Source: Planctomycetota bacterium (lineage in GTDB: Bacteria; Planctomycetota; MHYJ01; JACPRB01). Taken from it: DNA of 64,000 nt. Shown piece after piece: positions 14,577 to 22,958 of this stretch. How positions within the stretch are numbered: the stretch's first letter is position 1; the number at the start of each line of letters is the position of its first letter. The stretch is from NCBI GenBank assembly GCA_016209705.1, contig JACQVR010000085.1:1-64000 (forward strand), written 5' to 3'. Made by a program: the position numbers and the translations under genes. The notes beneath the pieces were generated by a model. It worked only from the letters and a program-made list of their open reading frames with translations. It had not been told where the DNA came from and did no database searches.

Positions 14577-17396
14577 ATGCCGACGAAGAATTATAAAGAC
14601 ACGCTCAACCTGCCGAAGACCGATTTTCCCCAGCAGGCGAACCTGGTCCGGATGGAACCGTCCATCCGCGAGCGATGGGAACGGGAGAACCTGTACGCCA
14701 GAATCGTGGCGGCCCGCCGCGACAGTCCCAAGGGCAAGTGGATTCTCCATGACGGCCCCCCTTACGCCAACGGTGACGTCCATGTCGGCACCGGGCAAAA
14801 CAAAGTCCTCAAGGACGTGGTGGTCAAATTCCGGACGATGCAAGGATATTTCTCCCCCTACGTGCCGGGCTGGGACTGTCACGGACTCCCCATCGAGCAC
14901 CGGGTCGTCAAGGAACTGGGCGAGAAGATCAGATCGCTGTCGAAACCCGAAATCCGCCGCCGGTGCGAGGAATTCGCGCGCACGTACATCGACATCCAGC
15001 GGCGGCAGTTCAAGTCGCTCGGGGTGCTCGGCGATTGGGAGCGCCCCTATCTGACGCTCGACCGATCCTACGAGGTGGCGATCATCGAACTGTTCGAAAG
15101 CCTTTGGAAAAAAGGCCACATCACGCGGCGCAAGAAAGCGATTCATTGGTGCTTGCACGATCGCACCGCCCTGGCCGAAGCGGAGTTGGAATACAAGGAG
15201 CGGGTCGATCCTGCCATTTACGTGGCTTTCGCCCTGGCGAACGACCCTTCGGTCCAGCTTCTCATCTGGACGACCACCCCTTGGGCGCTGCCGGGAAACG
15301 CGGCCGTCGCCGTGCATCCGGAGGCCGAATACGCCCGCGTCCAGCTCGGCGATCACACGGCGTGGATCGCCAAGGCCCTGGTCGAGAGATGCCGGGAGGT
15401 GCTGCGACTGGGCGAACTCGTGGAGACCAAGATCGGCCGCGACTTGGAAGGCTGGAGATACATCCACCCGCTCTTCGGCCACGAATGCCCGGTCGTTCTT
15501 GCCGACTACGTGACCGTGGAGGACGGTACCGGCCTCGTCACGACGTCTCCGGGCCACGGCGAGGAAGACTACTTCACCGGCTTGAAATACAACCTACCCA
15601 TCCTTTCGCCGGTGGACGACGGAGGTTATTTCACGGACGAAGCCAAGGAGTGGAAGGGACTGCAAGTGTTCGAGGCGAATCCGAAGCTCGTCGAATATTT
15701 GCGAAAGCGCGGGACCCTCCTGCACGATGAGCCGTTTACGCACGACTATCCCTGTTGCTGGCGGTGCAAGAACCCCGTGATGTTCCGCGCGACGGAGCAG
15801 TGGTTCGTGTCGATCGATGTCCAGGACGGCCGCGCGCGCGCCCTCCAAGCAGTGAAGGAGACTCAATGGGTCCCGGCGTGGGGGGCCACCCGGATGTCCT
15901 CCATGCTGGAGCAGCGGCCGGACTGGTGCATCAGCCGCCAGCGAAGCTGGGGCGTTCCGATCCCCGCGTTCTACTGCGCCCGGTGCGGAGCGGTCCACGT
16001 GTCGAACCGGAGCTTGGCGGGAGTCAAAGAGCTTTTTGCGCGGGGCGGCGCGGACGCCTGGTTCGTCACCGAGGCGAACGACATCCTGCCCCCCGACGTG
16101 CGCTGCGAAAAATGCGGGGGCGGCGAGTTTCGCAAGGAACAGGATATCTTCGACGTGTGGTTCGAGTCCGCCGCCAGTCACCGCGCGGTCAGCATGAAAC
16201 ATCCGGATCTCCACTTCCCCGCGGAGCTTTATCTGGAAGGCACGGACCAGCACCGCGGATGGTTTCAGGTGTCGTTGCTCGCGTCGATCCTCTCCGAGGG
16301 CCGGGCGCCGTTCCGGGAGGTCCTGACGCACGGATTTCTCAATGACGCGCGCACGGGTGAGAAGCTATCGAAATCGGGATACCTCATCACGGCCGACGAG
16401 ATCGCCACGAAGCACGGCGCCGATCTCATGCGGCTGTGGATCTGCTCGATCGACTTCACCGACGACATTCCCTTCGATCCGCAACGGACGCTTCAGGAGC
16501 GGGCGGAACCGTACAAGAAGATCCGGAATACTTTCAGATATATGCTAGGGAACGTTTGGGATTTCGATCCAACGAAGGACGCCGTTCCATACGAGAGCCT
16601 TGAGAAATTAGATCAATGGATTCTTGCCGAGAAAGAAAGTCTGATCGACAAGGTCACCGGTTATTACGATGACTATCAATTCTCCCGAGCGACCAAGCAG
16701 CTGATGGACTTCTGCGTCATCACATTGAGTTCGATTTACTTCGATTGCCTCAAAGATCGCCTCTACACCTCGGGGAAAACCACCCGTGAACGCCGAAGCG
16801 CCCAGACGGCTCTTTACAAGATGCTTGTCGATCTCCTCAAGATGTTCGCCCCGATCCTGTCGCACACGTGCGAGGAAGCCTGGCAATACCTCCCCCGTCC
16901 TTTGGAAGCGGATAGCGTCCACCTTGCCCTCTGGCCCTACAGGCCTCATGAGGCGGAAGCGCCTCGAGAGTCCCACGATCCGGAAGCATCGAATGTTCGT
17001 GAAGGTTTTGAAAAACTCCTGCAAGTCAGGGAAGAAGTGAACTGGTACTTGGAGAATCTCCGCACGAAGGGCGACATCGGCAAATCCACGGAGGCATCCC
17101 TTACCCTGGTGATTACCGATCCCGGCCTTCGAACTCTATTACAGTCAATCCGTCTGGAAGAATGGTTTATCGTCTCGGAGGTAGGCATTCGAAATCAATT
17201 TGATGGTTCAGCCGTTCCAGCCGGAGGGGTCCACGGGCCTCCCCGCCTTTATTCTATACAGGGATTGGAGCGGATCTTGGTGGCCAAAGCCCCCCACCCG
17301 CGGTGCGAGCGGTGCTGGAACTTCCGCGCCAGCGTCGGCCAGGACTCCGCGCACCCCACGCTCTGCCGCCGATGCGTCGACGCGCTGTTACAATAA
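14577..17396 (+). CDS. ileS: Isoleucyl-tRNA synthetase
   Basis: 939 residues. It attaches isoleucine to tRNA-Ile. Class I motifs: YANGDVHVGTGQNKVLKD (HVGT in the HIGH position), GWDCHGLPIEHRVVKELG, the editing domain around WTTTPWALPGN, WCISRQRSWGVPIPAFYC, and GEKLSKSGY (KMSKS equivalent). The C-terminal zinc knuckle is CERCW ... CRRC. The last three codons and the TAA lie in an R31 palindrome, which also abuts purN. From about 16,520 to 17,250 (anticodon-binding part) GC content drops to about 50% and codon choice changes, although the frame and protein stay intact. Confidence 0.97.
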   Translation: MPTKNYKDTLNLPKTDFPQQANLVRMEPSIRERWERENLYARIVAARRDSPKGKWILHDGPPYANGDVHVGTGQNKVLKDVVVKFRTMQGYFSPYVPGWDCHGLPIEHRVVKELGEKIRSLSKPEIRRRCEEFARTYIDIQRRQFKSLGVLGDWERPYLTLDRSYEVAIIELFESLWKKGHITRRKKAIHWCLHDRTALAEAELEYKERVDPAIYVAFALANDPSVQLLIWTTTPWALPGNAAVAVHPEAEYARVQLGDHTAWIAKALVERCREVLRLGELVETKIGRDLEGWRYIHPLFGHECPVVLADYVTVEDGTGLVTTSPGHGEEDYFTGLKYNLPILSPVDDGGYFTDEAKEWKGLQVFEANPKLVEYLRKRGTLLHDEPFTHDYPCCWRCKNPVMFRATEQWFVSIDVQDGRARALQAVKETQWVPAWGATRMSSMLEQRPDWCISRQRSWGVPIPAFYCARCGAVHVSNRSLAGVKELFARGGADAWFVTEANDILPPDVRCEKCGGGEFRKEQDIFDVWFESAASHRAVSMKHPDLHFPAELYLEGTDQHRGWFQVSLLASILSEGRAPFREVLTHGFLNDARTGEKLSKSGYLITADEIATKHGADLMRLWICSIDFTDDIPFDPQRTLQERAEPYKKIRNTFRYMLGNVWDFDPTKDAVPYESLEKLDQWILAEKESLIDKVTGYYDDYQFSRATKQLMDFCVITLSSIYFDCLKDRLYTSGKTTRERRSAQTALYKMLVDLLKMFAPILSHTCEEAWQYLPRPLEADSVHLALWPYRPHEAEAPRESHDPEASNVREGFEKLLQVREEVNWYLENLRTKGDIGKSTEASLTLVITDPGLRTLLQSIRLEEWFIVSEVGIRNQFDGSAVPAGGVHGPPRLYSIQGLERILVAKAPHPRCERCWNFRASVGQDSAHPTLCRRCVDALLQ

Positions 17397-17417
17397 GTTT
17401 TGAAAATATTTTGTAAC
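17387..17417. repeat. R31 palindrome at the ileS-purN junction
   Basis: 31 bp, arms GTTACAATAAGTTTT and AAAATATTTTGTAAC around a central G. It provides the last Leu and Gln codons and TAA of ileS and ends two bases before the purN ATG (17420). Confidence 0.9.
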
Positions 17418-17419
17418 AC

Positions 17420-18013
17420 ATGAACGTGGCGGTGCTGATCAGCGGGACGGGGCGGACGCTACAGAACTTCATCGACGAAATCGCGGCCGGCCGGCTGGAC
17501 GCGCGGATCGAGCTGGTCGTCGCCAGCAAGCCGGGCCTGCGCGGCGCCGACGTGGCTCGCCGGGCCGGCCTGCCCGTCGAGGTCATCGATCGCCGAGCGT
17601 TCAATTCCGACGCCGCGTTCGGCGACGCCGTGACCCGGGCGGTGGACGCCCGCTCCGTGGACTTGGTCCTCCTGGCGGGATTCCTCCATTTGTGGATGTT
17701 TCCGGACCGGTATCGAGGTCGCGTCCTCAACATTCATCCGGCGCTTTTGCCCGCCTTCGGAGGCAAAGGCATGTATGGCCGCCGCGTGCACGAAGCCGTG
17801 CTGAAGTCGGGAGCCCGCGAGTCGGGTTGCACCGTCCACTTCGCCGACCACCGCTACGACGGCGGGCACGTCATTCTGCAACGCAAAGTGCCCGTCCTTC
17901 CCGGCGACACGCCGGATTCGCTCGCCGAGCGCGTCTTCGAACAGGAAAAAATCGCCTATCCGGAAGCCGTGCGGCGCGTCGCGTCCGGCGCCGCCCGGCT
18001 CCCGCCGCCGTAA
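17420..18013 (+). CDS. purN: Phosphoribosylglycinamide formyltransferase
   Basis: 197 residues. MNVAVLISGTGRTLQNFID is the PurN opening (phosphate-binding SGxG). The catalytic centre is NIHPALLPAFGGKGMYG (Asn and His), followed by ESGCTVHFADHRYDGG, which has the catalytic Asp, and VILQRKVPV. It transfers the formyl group of 10-formyl-tetrahydrofolate to glycinamide ribonucleotide in purine synthesis. It has no Shine-Dalgarno because R31 fills the upstream region. Probably co-transcribed with ileS. Confidence 0.95.
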   Translation: MNVAVLISGTGRTLQNFIDEIAAGRLDARIELVVASKPGLRGADVARRAGLPVEVIDRRAFNSDAAFGDAVTRAVDARSVDLVLLAGFLHLWMFPDRYRGRVLNIHPALLPAFGGKGMYGRRVHEAVLKSGARESGCTVHFADHRYDGGHVILQRKVPVLPGDTPDSLAERVFEQEKIAYPEAVRRVASGAARLPPP

Positions 18014-18100
18014 GCGGCCCGACCGGCGGGCCGAGAGGCCAGAAATTACTTCAAGCCCGCCAGGAATCCGCCTTATCATGGACGACCGACCGGACCTGAC

Positions 18101-19342
18101 ATGGGCAGGCTTCAAGGCGACGTTTCCACGATCAGCATCGCGGACCTCGTCCAATACCTCTCGCAGAACGAGAAGGAGGGAACCCTCACCCTCCAGCAAG
18201 GTCTTCAGAAAAAACAGATCTTCATCGGGCGCCGCGGCATGCGCCTCCTGCTCACCACGACGCAGCGCAAAAACCCCCTGGGGGAGATCCTGATTCGCAC
18301 CAAGAAGATCACCCGAAAACAACTCGACGCCTTCCTGCTGGAACAAAAGCGAACCGGCAAGAAGCTCGGCGAGATCGTCGGAAGCCTGGGCCTGGTGTCC
18401 AAAGGGGACATCGCCCGCGCCCTGCGGGAGCAAGTGGAAGAGGAAATCTACGAAGTGTTCACCTGGTTCGACGCCACGTTCGAATTCGTCGAAGGCCCCC
18501 TTCCGGCGCGATCCGCCTCTCCGTTCGCCGATCCGGTCCTGGAGGCCAATCCCACCACGATCATGCTCGAGGCGGCGCGGCGCGCGGACGAGATGCACAT
18601 GATCATGCGCACGATCCGCAGCGACCAGATGATTCCCCAACGCACGACGCGCCCATTCCGAGCCAACGGCGAAAGCGACGAAGTCGCGGAAGTGCTGTAT
18701 GCCCAGATCGACGGACGAGCGACGATCCGCGAGATCATCAGCGAGTCCCTCTATCCCCGCTTCGAGGCCCTCCGCGCCCTGTACGTACTGGTCGAAGAGC
18801 ACTGCATCCGGCTTTTCGAACGGGAAGAAACCGTCCAGGATTCGCAACCTCCGCCGGTCGCCACACCGGCTCCCGCTCCTCCTCCGGTGCCTTCCCCAAC
18901 CGCGGCGAGCCGAAAGACCGTTCTCATCATCGGAGCGATGCCCAAGTTCCGGAGCGCGCTTTCGAACCTTCTGCACGAAGAGGGATACCACGTCCTGGAA
19001 GAATCCACGGACCGCGCTCTTCCCGCGATGGCCGACCATGCCGCCGTCGACGCCGTCATTCTGGACATCGGCATCACGCTCGCAAACCCCACCCTCTACG
19101 CCCGCCGGATCGCGCAAAACACATCGGCGCCCTTGATCGTGCTGGCCAGCGACCGACGCCCGGAGTTCGGGCGCGCCATGACGGCCGCCGGCGTCCATTG
19201 CTATCTGGTCAAGCCGCTCAGCAGCCGAACGCTGTTGGACGCGCTGAAGCAGATCCTGGCCGCCACCGCGTCCCGATCCTCCGCGCGCGCGCCCACCCGC
19301 AGCCGCAAGACGGCCTCGACCAAATCGTTTCGGCCAACTTAG
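18101..19342 (+). CDS. DUF4388 (PATAN-like) protein with C-terminal degenerate receiver domain
   Basis: 413 residues. Residues 1-60 are a DUF4388-type start (MGRLQGDVSTISIADLVQYL, then KEGTLTLQQG). A helical middle section follows (KLGEIVGSLGLVSKGDIARAL). A Pro/Ala linker near residues 255-270 leads to a CheY-like domain (KTVLIIGAMPKFRSALSNLL, AVILDIG, LIVLASD, YLVKPLSS). The receiver keeps a candidate phosphorylatable Asp and the Lys, but the acidic pair at the start is replaced (IIGAMPK), so normal phosphorylation is doubtful. DUF4388 proteins occur in signalling and gliding/pili pathways. No cognate kinase is nearby. Confidence 0.8.
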   Translation: MGRLQGDVSTISIADLVQYLSQNEKEGTLTLQQGLQKKQIFIGRRGMRLLLTTTQRKNPLGEILIRTKKITRKQLDAFLLEQKRTGKKLGEIVGSLGLVSKGDIARALREQVEEEIYEVFTWFDATFEFVEGPLPARSASPFADPVLEANPTTIMLEAARRADEMHMIMRTIRSDQMIPQRTTRPFRANGESDEVAEVLYAQIDGRATIREIISESLYPRFEALRALYVLVEEHCIRLFEREETVQDSQPPPVATPAPAPPPVPSPTAASRKTVLIIGAMPKFRSALSNLLHEEGYHVLEESTDRALPAMADHAAVDAVILDIGITLANPTLYARRIAQNTSAPLIVLASDRRPEFGRAMTAAGVHCYLVKPLSSRTLLDALKQILAATASRSSARAPTRSRKTASTKSFRPT

Positions 19343-19351
19343 GTGATCGTC

Positions 19352-20134
19352 ATGAACTTCATCAGTCTCAAATTGTCCCGGAGCGGACCCGTGGCCACGG
19401 TTGCGTTGAACCGCCCCGACGTGCGCAACGCGTTCGATGAGGTCCTGATTGCCGAACTGACGCAGGCCTTTCAGTCCCTCGCCGCCGACGGCACGGTTCG
19501 GGCGGCGATCCTGACGGGAAGCGGCGACATCTTCTGCTCCGGTGCGGACGTGAACTGGCTCAAACGCAGCGCTCATTTCACCGAATCGCAGAACAAGGAC
19601 GACGCCCTGCGGATGTCGCTGATGTTTCGCGCGATCGACGAATGCCCCAAGCCGGTGATCGGCCGCATCAACGGCCACTCGTTCGGCGGAGGCATGGGAT
19701 TGATCGCCTGCTGCGACGTCGCCGTGGCGGTGGAGACGGCCCGGTTCGCGTTCTCGGAAGTCAAGCTGGGCATCGTGCCGGGGGTCATCTCGGCCTACGT
19801 GCTGCCCAAGATCGGCGCGGCGGCCGCGCGGCGTTATTTTCTCACCGGCGAAACCTTCGAGGCCAAGGAAGCGCGGCGGCTGGGCCTGGTCCACGACATC
19901 GTGTCGGCCGACGGGCTGGACGCCGCCGTCTCCTCGATCGCCGGCGCTCTTCTCAAGAACGGCCCCCGCGCGGTCGCGACCGCCAAGGAGCTGATCCCTC
20001 ACGTCCTATCCACGTCGCGCCCCGAAGCCATCGAATACACCGCCTCGCTGATCGCGCGCGTTCGCGTGTCCGAGGAAGGACAAGAGGGCCTCGGCGCGTT
20101 CCTCGAGAAGCGGAAGCCCACATGGATCCCGTGA
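19352..20134 (+). CDS. Enoyl-CoA hydratase/isomerase family protein
   Basis: 260 residues from the ATG at 19352 (AGGTG seven bases upstream; a GTG at 19343 is also in frame). Crotonase motifs: VALNRPDVRNAFDE, AILTGSGDIFCSGADVNWLK (oxyanion hole), INGHSFGGGMGLIACCDVAV (second oxyanion-hole glycine), FSEVKLGIVPGVIS with the catalytic Glu, and EAKEARRLGLV. The pattern resembles methylglutaconyl-CoA hydratases, but the substrate is uncertain. It follows the DUF4388 gene closely and precedes a thiolase-like gene on the same strand. Confidence 0.9.
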   Translation: MNFISLKLSRSGPVATVALNRPDVRNAFDEVLIAELTQAFQSLAADGTVRAAILTGSGDIFCSGADVNWLKRSAHFTESQNKDDALRMSLMFRAIDECPKPVIGRINGHSFGGGMGLIACCDVAVAVETARFAFSEVKLGIVPGVISAYVLPKIGAAAARRYFLTGETFEAKEARRLGLVHDIVSADGLDAAVSSIAGALLKNGPRAVATAKELIPHVLSTSRPEAIEYTASLIARVRVSEEGQEGLGAFLEKRKPTWIP

Positions 20135-20221
20135 GCCCGGATTGTCTTTCACTGAAGGGACGCCGTCGATAAAATCCCTCCGCTCGGACGGGGACACGAG
20201 ACCCGAAGAAGGAACCTTCTC

Positions 20222-21469
20222 ATGAGAAAGGTCGGAATCGTCGGCGCGGGAATCACGGACTGCCGCGGTCGCTGGATCGAGGCCACGTACTGGGACCTCT
20301 TCCAACAGGCCACGCGGCGTGCGTGCGAGGACGCCAAGATCACGACGGCCGAGATCGACTCCGTCGTGTACGGCATCTACAACGACATCTTCGAGCACCA
20401 AGCCATCCCCGAGAGCAGCCTCACCGGCCTCATCGGCATGGCCAACAAGCCGGGCACGCGCGTGACCAGCGGCGGGGCCACCGGCTTCTACGCGATGCGC
20501 ACCGCCGTCATGGAAGTCGCCAGCGGCACCTCCGACTGCGTGCTCTGCGTCGGAGGAGAGAAGGCGACGGACTGCTTCGACCCTCGATCGAAGACGGCGA
20601 CGCCCATGGTCATCGACACGATCGCGAAGTCCTGGGACCCGTTCTTCGAATACCCGCTCGGCGCGACGGCGAGCGATTCGTACATGCAGCTCTGCATGGC
20701 CTACAACGACGAACACCCCGGCGACATCGGCGATCCGCTGGTGCGCGCGAAGATCGTCGAGATCCTCTGCCACTCCGGGAACCGAAACCCGTACGCGCAG
20801 CGCCGCGACGAGACGGTCACGGCCGAGCAGGTGATGACCTCGCGCTGGATCATCGCCCCCTTCCTCCGCCTCCTCGAAGTCTGCATGTACACGGAGGGGG
20901 CGGGCGCCGTCCTCTTCGCCTCGGAGAAGAAGGCGCGCGAGATTTCGGAGCGCAGCGGCCAGCCCATCGTATGGGTCCGCGGGATCGGCGCGGCCAACGA
21001 GTCGTACTCGCCCGGCCGCGGCGGGAACTATAAGCGCCTCCACCGGATCGATTCGGACCGCATCGCCTCCGAACGCGCCTACGCGGCGGCCGGCGTCAAG
21101 CCCTCCGACATCCGGATCGTCGAGCTCCACGACGCCTTCGTCGCCCAGCTCATGATCACGATGGGCGAGCTCGGCTTCGTTCCCGTGGGGCGCACGCGGA
21201 CTCTCATCGACGAGGGGCTCATGGTGGATCCGAAGAGTCTTCGCGACGACCAACCGCCTCCCTCCGGCAAGCTCCTGGTCAACCCCTCCGGGGGCCTCAT
21301 CTTCGGCGGCCACTTCGTGGGAGGCTCCAACATGTTCTCCACGTGGTCGTGCCGCCGCGAGATGACGAAGCGCAAGGTCCCGCTGGGCATGGTCCACGGA
21401 ACGGGCGCCATCAACGCCGTCTTCGGCGGCGCCATGATCCTCGAGCTCGACGAAAGGAGTGCCCGATGA
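20222..21469 (+). CDS. Thiolase-fold protein lacking the nucleophilic cysteine
   Basis: 415 residues. The overall pattern is that of SCP-x-type thiolases: KVGIVGAGITDCRGRW, IDSVVYGIYND, DIRIVELHDAFVAQLM, NPSGGLIFGGHFVGGSN (His retained), and a C-terminal VHGTGAINAVFGGAMIL. The nucleophile region reads RVTSGGATGF where active thiolases have CASGG, so the Cys is absent; the usual second catalytic Cys is also missing. AAGGA precedes the ATG. The stop overlaps the next start (ATGA), showing coupling to the DUF35 protein. Thiolase-fold proteins without Cys paired with DUF35 partners include retro-aldolases such as Ltp2-ChsH2 of steroid breakdown; that role here is only an inference. Confidence 0.8.
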   Translation: MRKVGIVGAGITDCRGRWIEATYWDLFQQATRRACEDAKITTAEIDSVVYGIYNDIFEHQAIPESSLTGLIGMANKPGTRVTSGGATGFYAMRTAVMEVASGTSDCVLCVGGEKATDCFDPRSKTATPMVIDTIAKSWDPFFEYPLGATASDSYMQLCMAYNDEHPGDIGDPLVRAKIVEILCHSGNRNPYAQRRDETVTAEQVMTSRWIIAPFLRLLEVCMYTEGAGAVLFASEKKAREISERSGQPIVWVRGIGAANESYSPGRGGNYKRLHRIDSDRIASERAYAAAGVKPSDIRIVELHDAFVAQLMITMGELGFVPVGRTRTLIDEGLMVDPKSLRDDQPPPSGKLLVNPSGGLIFGGHFVGGSNMFSTWSCRREMTKRKVPLGMVHGTGAINAVFGGAMILELDERSAR

Positions 21470-22473
21470 CGACCCGAAGGGGACAGCCGGCGCTGCCGCT
21501 CGACTTCAATCTGCCGCGCGACTGGCGAGAGATCCAGGGCCGGGACGGCCGGACCTACCTCCAGTTCACCACGCACATGGTGACCTTTTACGAGCAGACG
21601 TACGGCGAGCACTCGCGCTTCTTCATGGCGTTGCGCGGCGGGCGGCTGATCGGCTCGAAGTGCACGACGTGCGCGCAGGTGATGGTGCCCGCGGCGACCT
21701 GGCACTGCCCGAACTGCAATTTCGCCGAGATGCGGGAGGTCGAGCTGCCCCACCGCGGGATCCTGGCGCATACCGCGCCGGTGACCGTCTTTCCGTCCGC
21801 TTCGTTCATCGGGGACGCGCCCTTCGCCCGCGGCTATGTCGACGTCGCGACCGACGCCCCCATCGCCTCCTACCTTCCCTCGCGCCTGCGGACGACCACG
21901 GGCCTCGAACGCCCGGGCATTTTCGTCAAGGGGATCGAGCTCAAGCTCGTCTTCGAAGACGAACGCGTGGGATCGATCCGCGACATCTTCTGGGTCCCGA
22001 TGACGGAGATTCCCCCGCCGCTCCGGAACAAACAGCCGCTTCTCGCGTCGGAGCTGAACTTCGCGAGCCCCGTCCCGCCCGAGGTGAAGAAGGATCCGGC
22101 CAAGGCGGCGGCGAAGGATCGGGCGATGGCCGCGATGCGGAAGCTCGCTTCGGACGTCGAGCGGAGCCGGCGCGCGCAGGCGGACCTCGCCAACCGGGCG
22201 TTCGTGCTCGGCATCAAGACCGGGGGCGGCGACTTCGCGCTCGACGTCGCGAACTCGCGGTTGTTGATCCGGGAAGGACTGCCGGACAAATCCGACTTCA
22301 TCCTCGTCGCCGACGATCCGGACGTCTTCCGCGCCTGGGTGAACGACGGTTCGCTGACGGACGCCGCGGTCGAGGGATCGCTCTGGCTCCCGAACAAGGA
22401 GGCGTTCCAGGTGCTGCCGGCGCTCGACCGGCTGCCGCGCTCCACGCGCCGCGACCTCCGCGAGGCGAAATAG
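21466..22473 (+). CDS. DUF35 OB-fold/zinc-ribbon protein fused to an SCP2-like domain
   Basis: 335 residues. The zinc ribbon is KCTTC ... HCPNC near residues 65-85. An OB-fold follows (GILAHTAPVTVFP, FARGYVDVATDAP, GIFVKGIELKLVF). After a charged helix (AKAAAKDRAMAAMRKLASD) comes a C-terminal domain like sterol carrier protein 2 (FALDVANSRLLIREG, ADDPDVFRAWVNDGSL). DUF35 proteins bind acyl-CoA and dock on thiolase-fold enzymes. The gene starts in the stop codon of the thiolase-like gene, so the two proteins are probably made together as a complex. The SCP2 assignment is by pattern and less certain than DUF35. Confidence 0.75.
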   Translation: MTTRRGQPALPLDFNLPRDWREIQGRDGRTYLQFTTHMVTFYEQTYGEHSRFFMALRGGRLIGSKCTTCAQVMVPAATWHCPNCNFAEMREVELPHRGILAHTAPVTVFPSASFIGDAPFARGYVDVATDAPIASYLPSRLRTTTGLERPGIFVKGIELKLVFEDERVGSIRDIFWVPMTEIPPPLRNKQPLLASELNFASPVPPEVKKDPAKAAAKDRAMAAMRKLASDVERSRRAQADLANRAFVLGIKTGGGDFALDVANSRLLIREGLPDKSDFILVADDPDVFRAWVNDGSLTDAAVEGSLWLPNKEAFQVLPALDRLPRSTRRDLREAK

Positions 22474-22487
22474 GAGCTCCGCGGCCT

Positions 22488-22844
22488 TCAGCTCACCTTG
22501 GATCCCGGAGGCAGTTCGCGCAGCGGCGTCAGGATGGACACGGTCTCGTTACCATGGGCGGCCAAGAGCATTCCCTGGGATTCGACGCCGCGCAGGAGCG
22601 CCGGCTGGAGGTTCGCCACGACCACGACGCTCTTCCCCACCAGGTCCCCGGGCTGGTAGTACGGCTTGATCCCGGCCACGAGCTGGCGCACCTCGCCGCC
22701 GACGTCCACCTTGATCACATACAGTTTGTTCGCGTTGGTGTGGTCGGCCACCTCCAGGATCTTTCCGATCTTGAGATCCAGCTTGCGAAAATCGTCGATC
22801 GTGATCATGGCCGGCCCCGCCGCCGGTGTGGGAGCGTCCGTCAT
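22488..22844 (-). CDS. tRNA-binding-domain protein (MetRS C-terminal/CsaA type)
   Basis: 118 residues. An EMAPII-like OB-fold: ITIDDFRKLDLKIGKILEV, NANKLYVIKVDVGGEVRQLV, GIKPYYQPGDLVGKSVVVV, NLQPALLRGVESQGMLLA. This is the C-terminal tRNA-binding domain of some methionyl-tRNA synthetases, here as a stand-alone protein, as in Trbp111 and CsaA. No metG is next to it. It converges with the DUF35 gene. Confidence 0.88.
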   Translation of the reverse strand: MTDAPTPAAGPAMITIDDFRKLDLKIGKILEVADHTNANKLYVIKVDVGGEVRQLVAGIKPYYQPGDLVGKSVVVVANLQPALLRGVESQGMLLAAHGNETVSILTPLRELPPGSKVS

Positions 22845-22943
22845 GGATGAGTTCTCCTAAGTGGCGCCCTTCTACCTTTGGGGCGTCGAGGCCGTCAAGG
22901 AAACGATTTGTCGGGAAATGTCCGGGGAGGGCTCGTCCCTGAT

Positions 22944-22949
22944 TATAAT
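22944..22949 (+). promoter_or_regulatory. TATAAT -10 box just upstream of a start codon
   Basis: A perfect TATAAT at 22944-22949 is followed after nine bases by the ATG at 22959, so the transcript would be leaderless or nearly so. No clear -35 at normal spacing is seen. Confidence 0.55.
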
Positions 22950-22958
22950 GGACGCATC

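Noticed and set aside
14577-14700. HVGT in place of the HIGH motif in IleRS as a sign of inactivation
   Set aside because: The first His and Gly are kept, GT variants of the second half are seen in class I synthetases, and all other motifs are intact.
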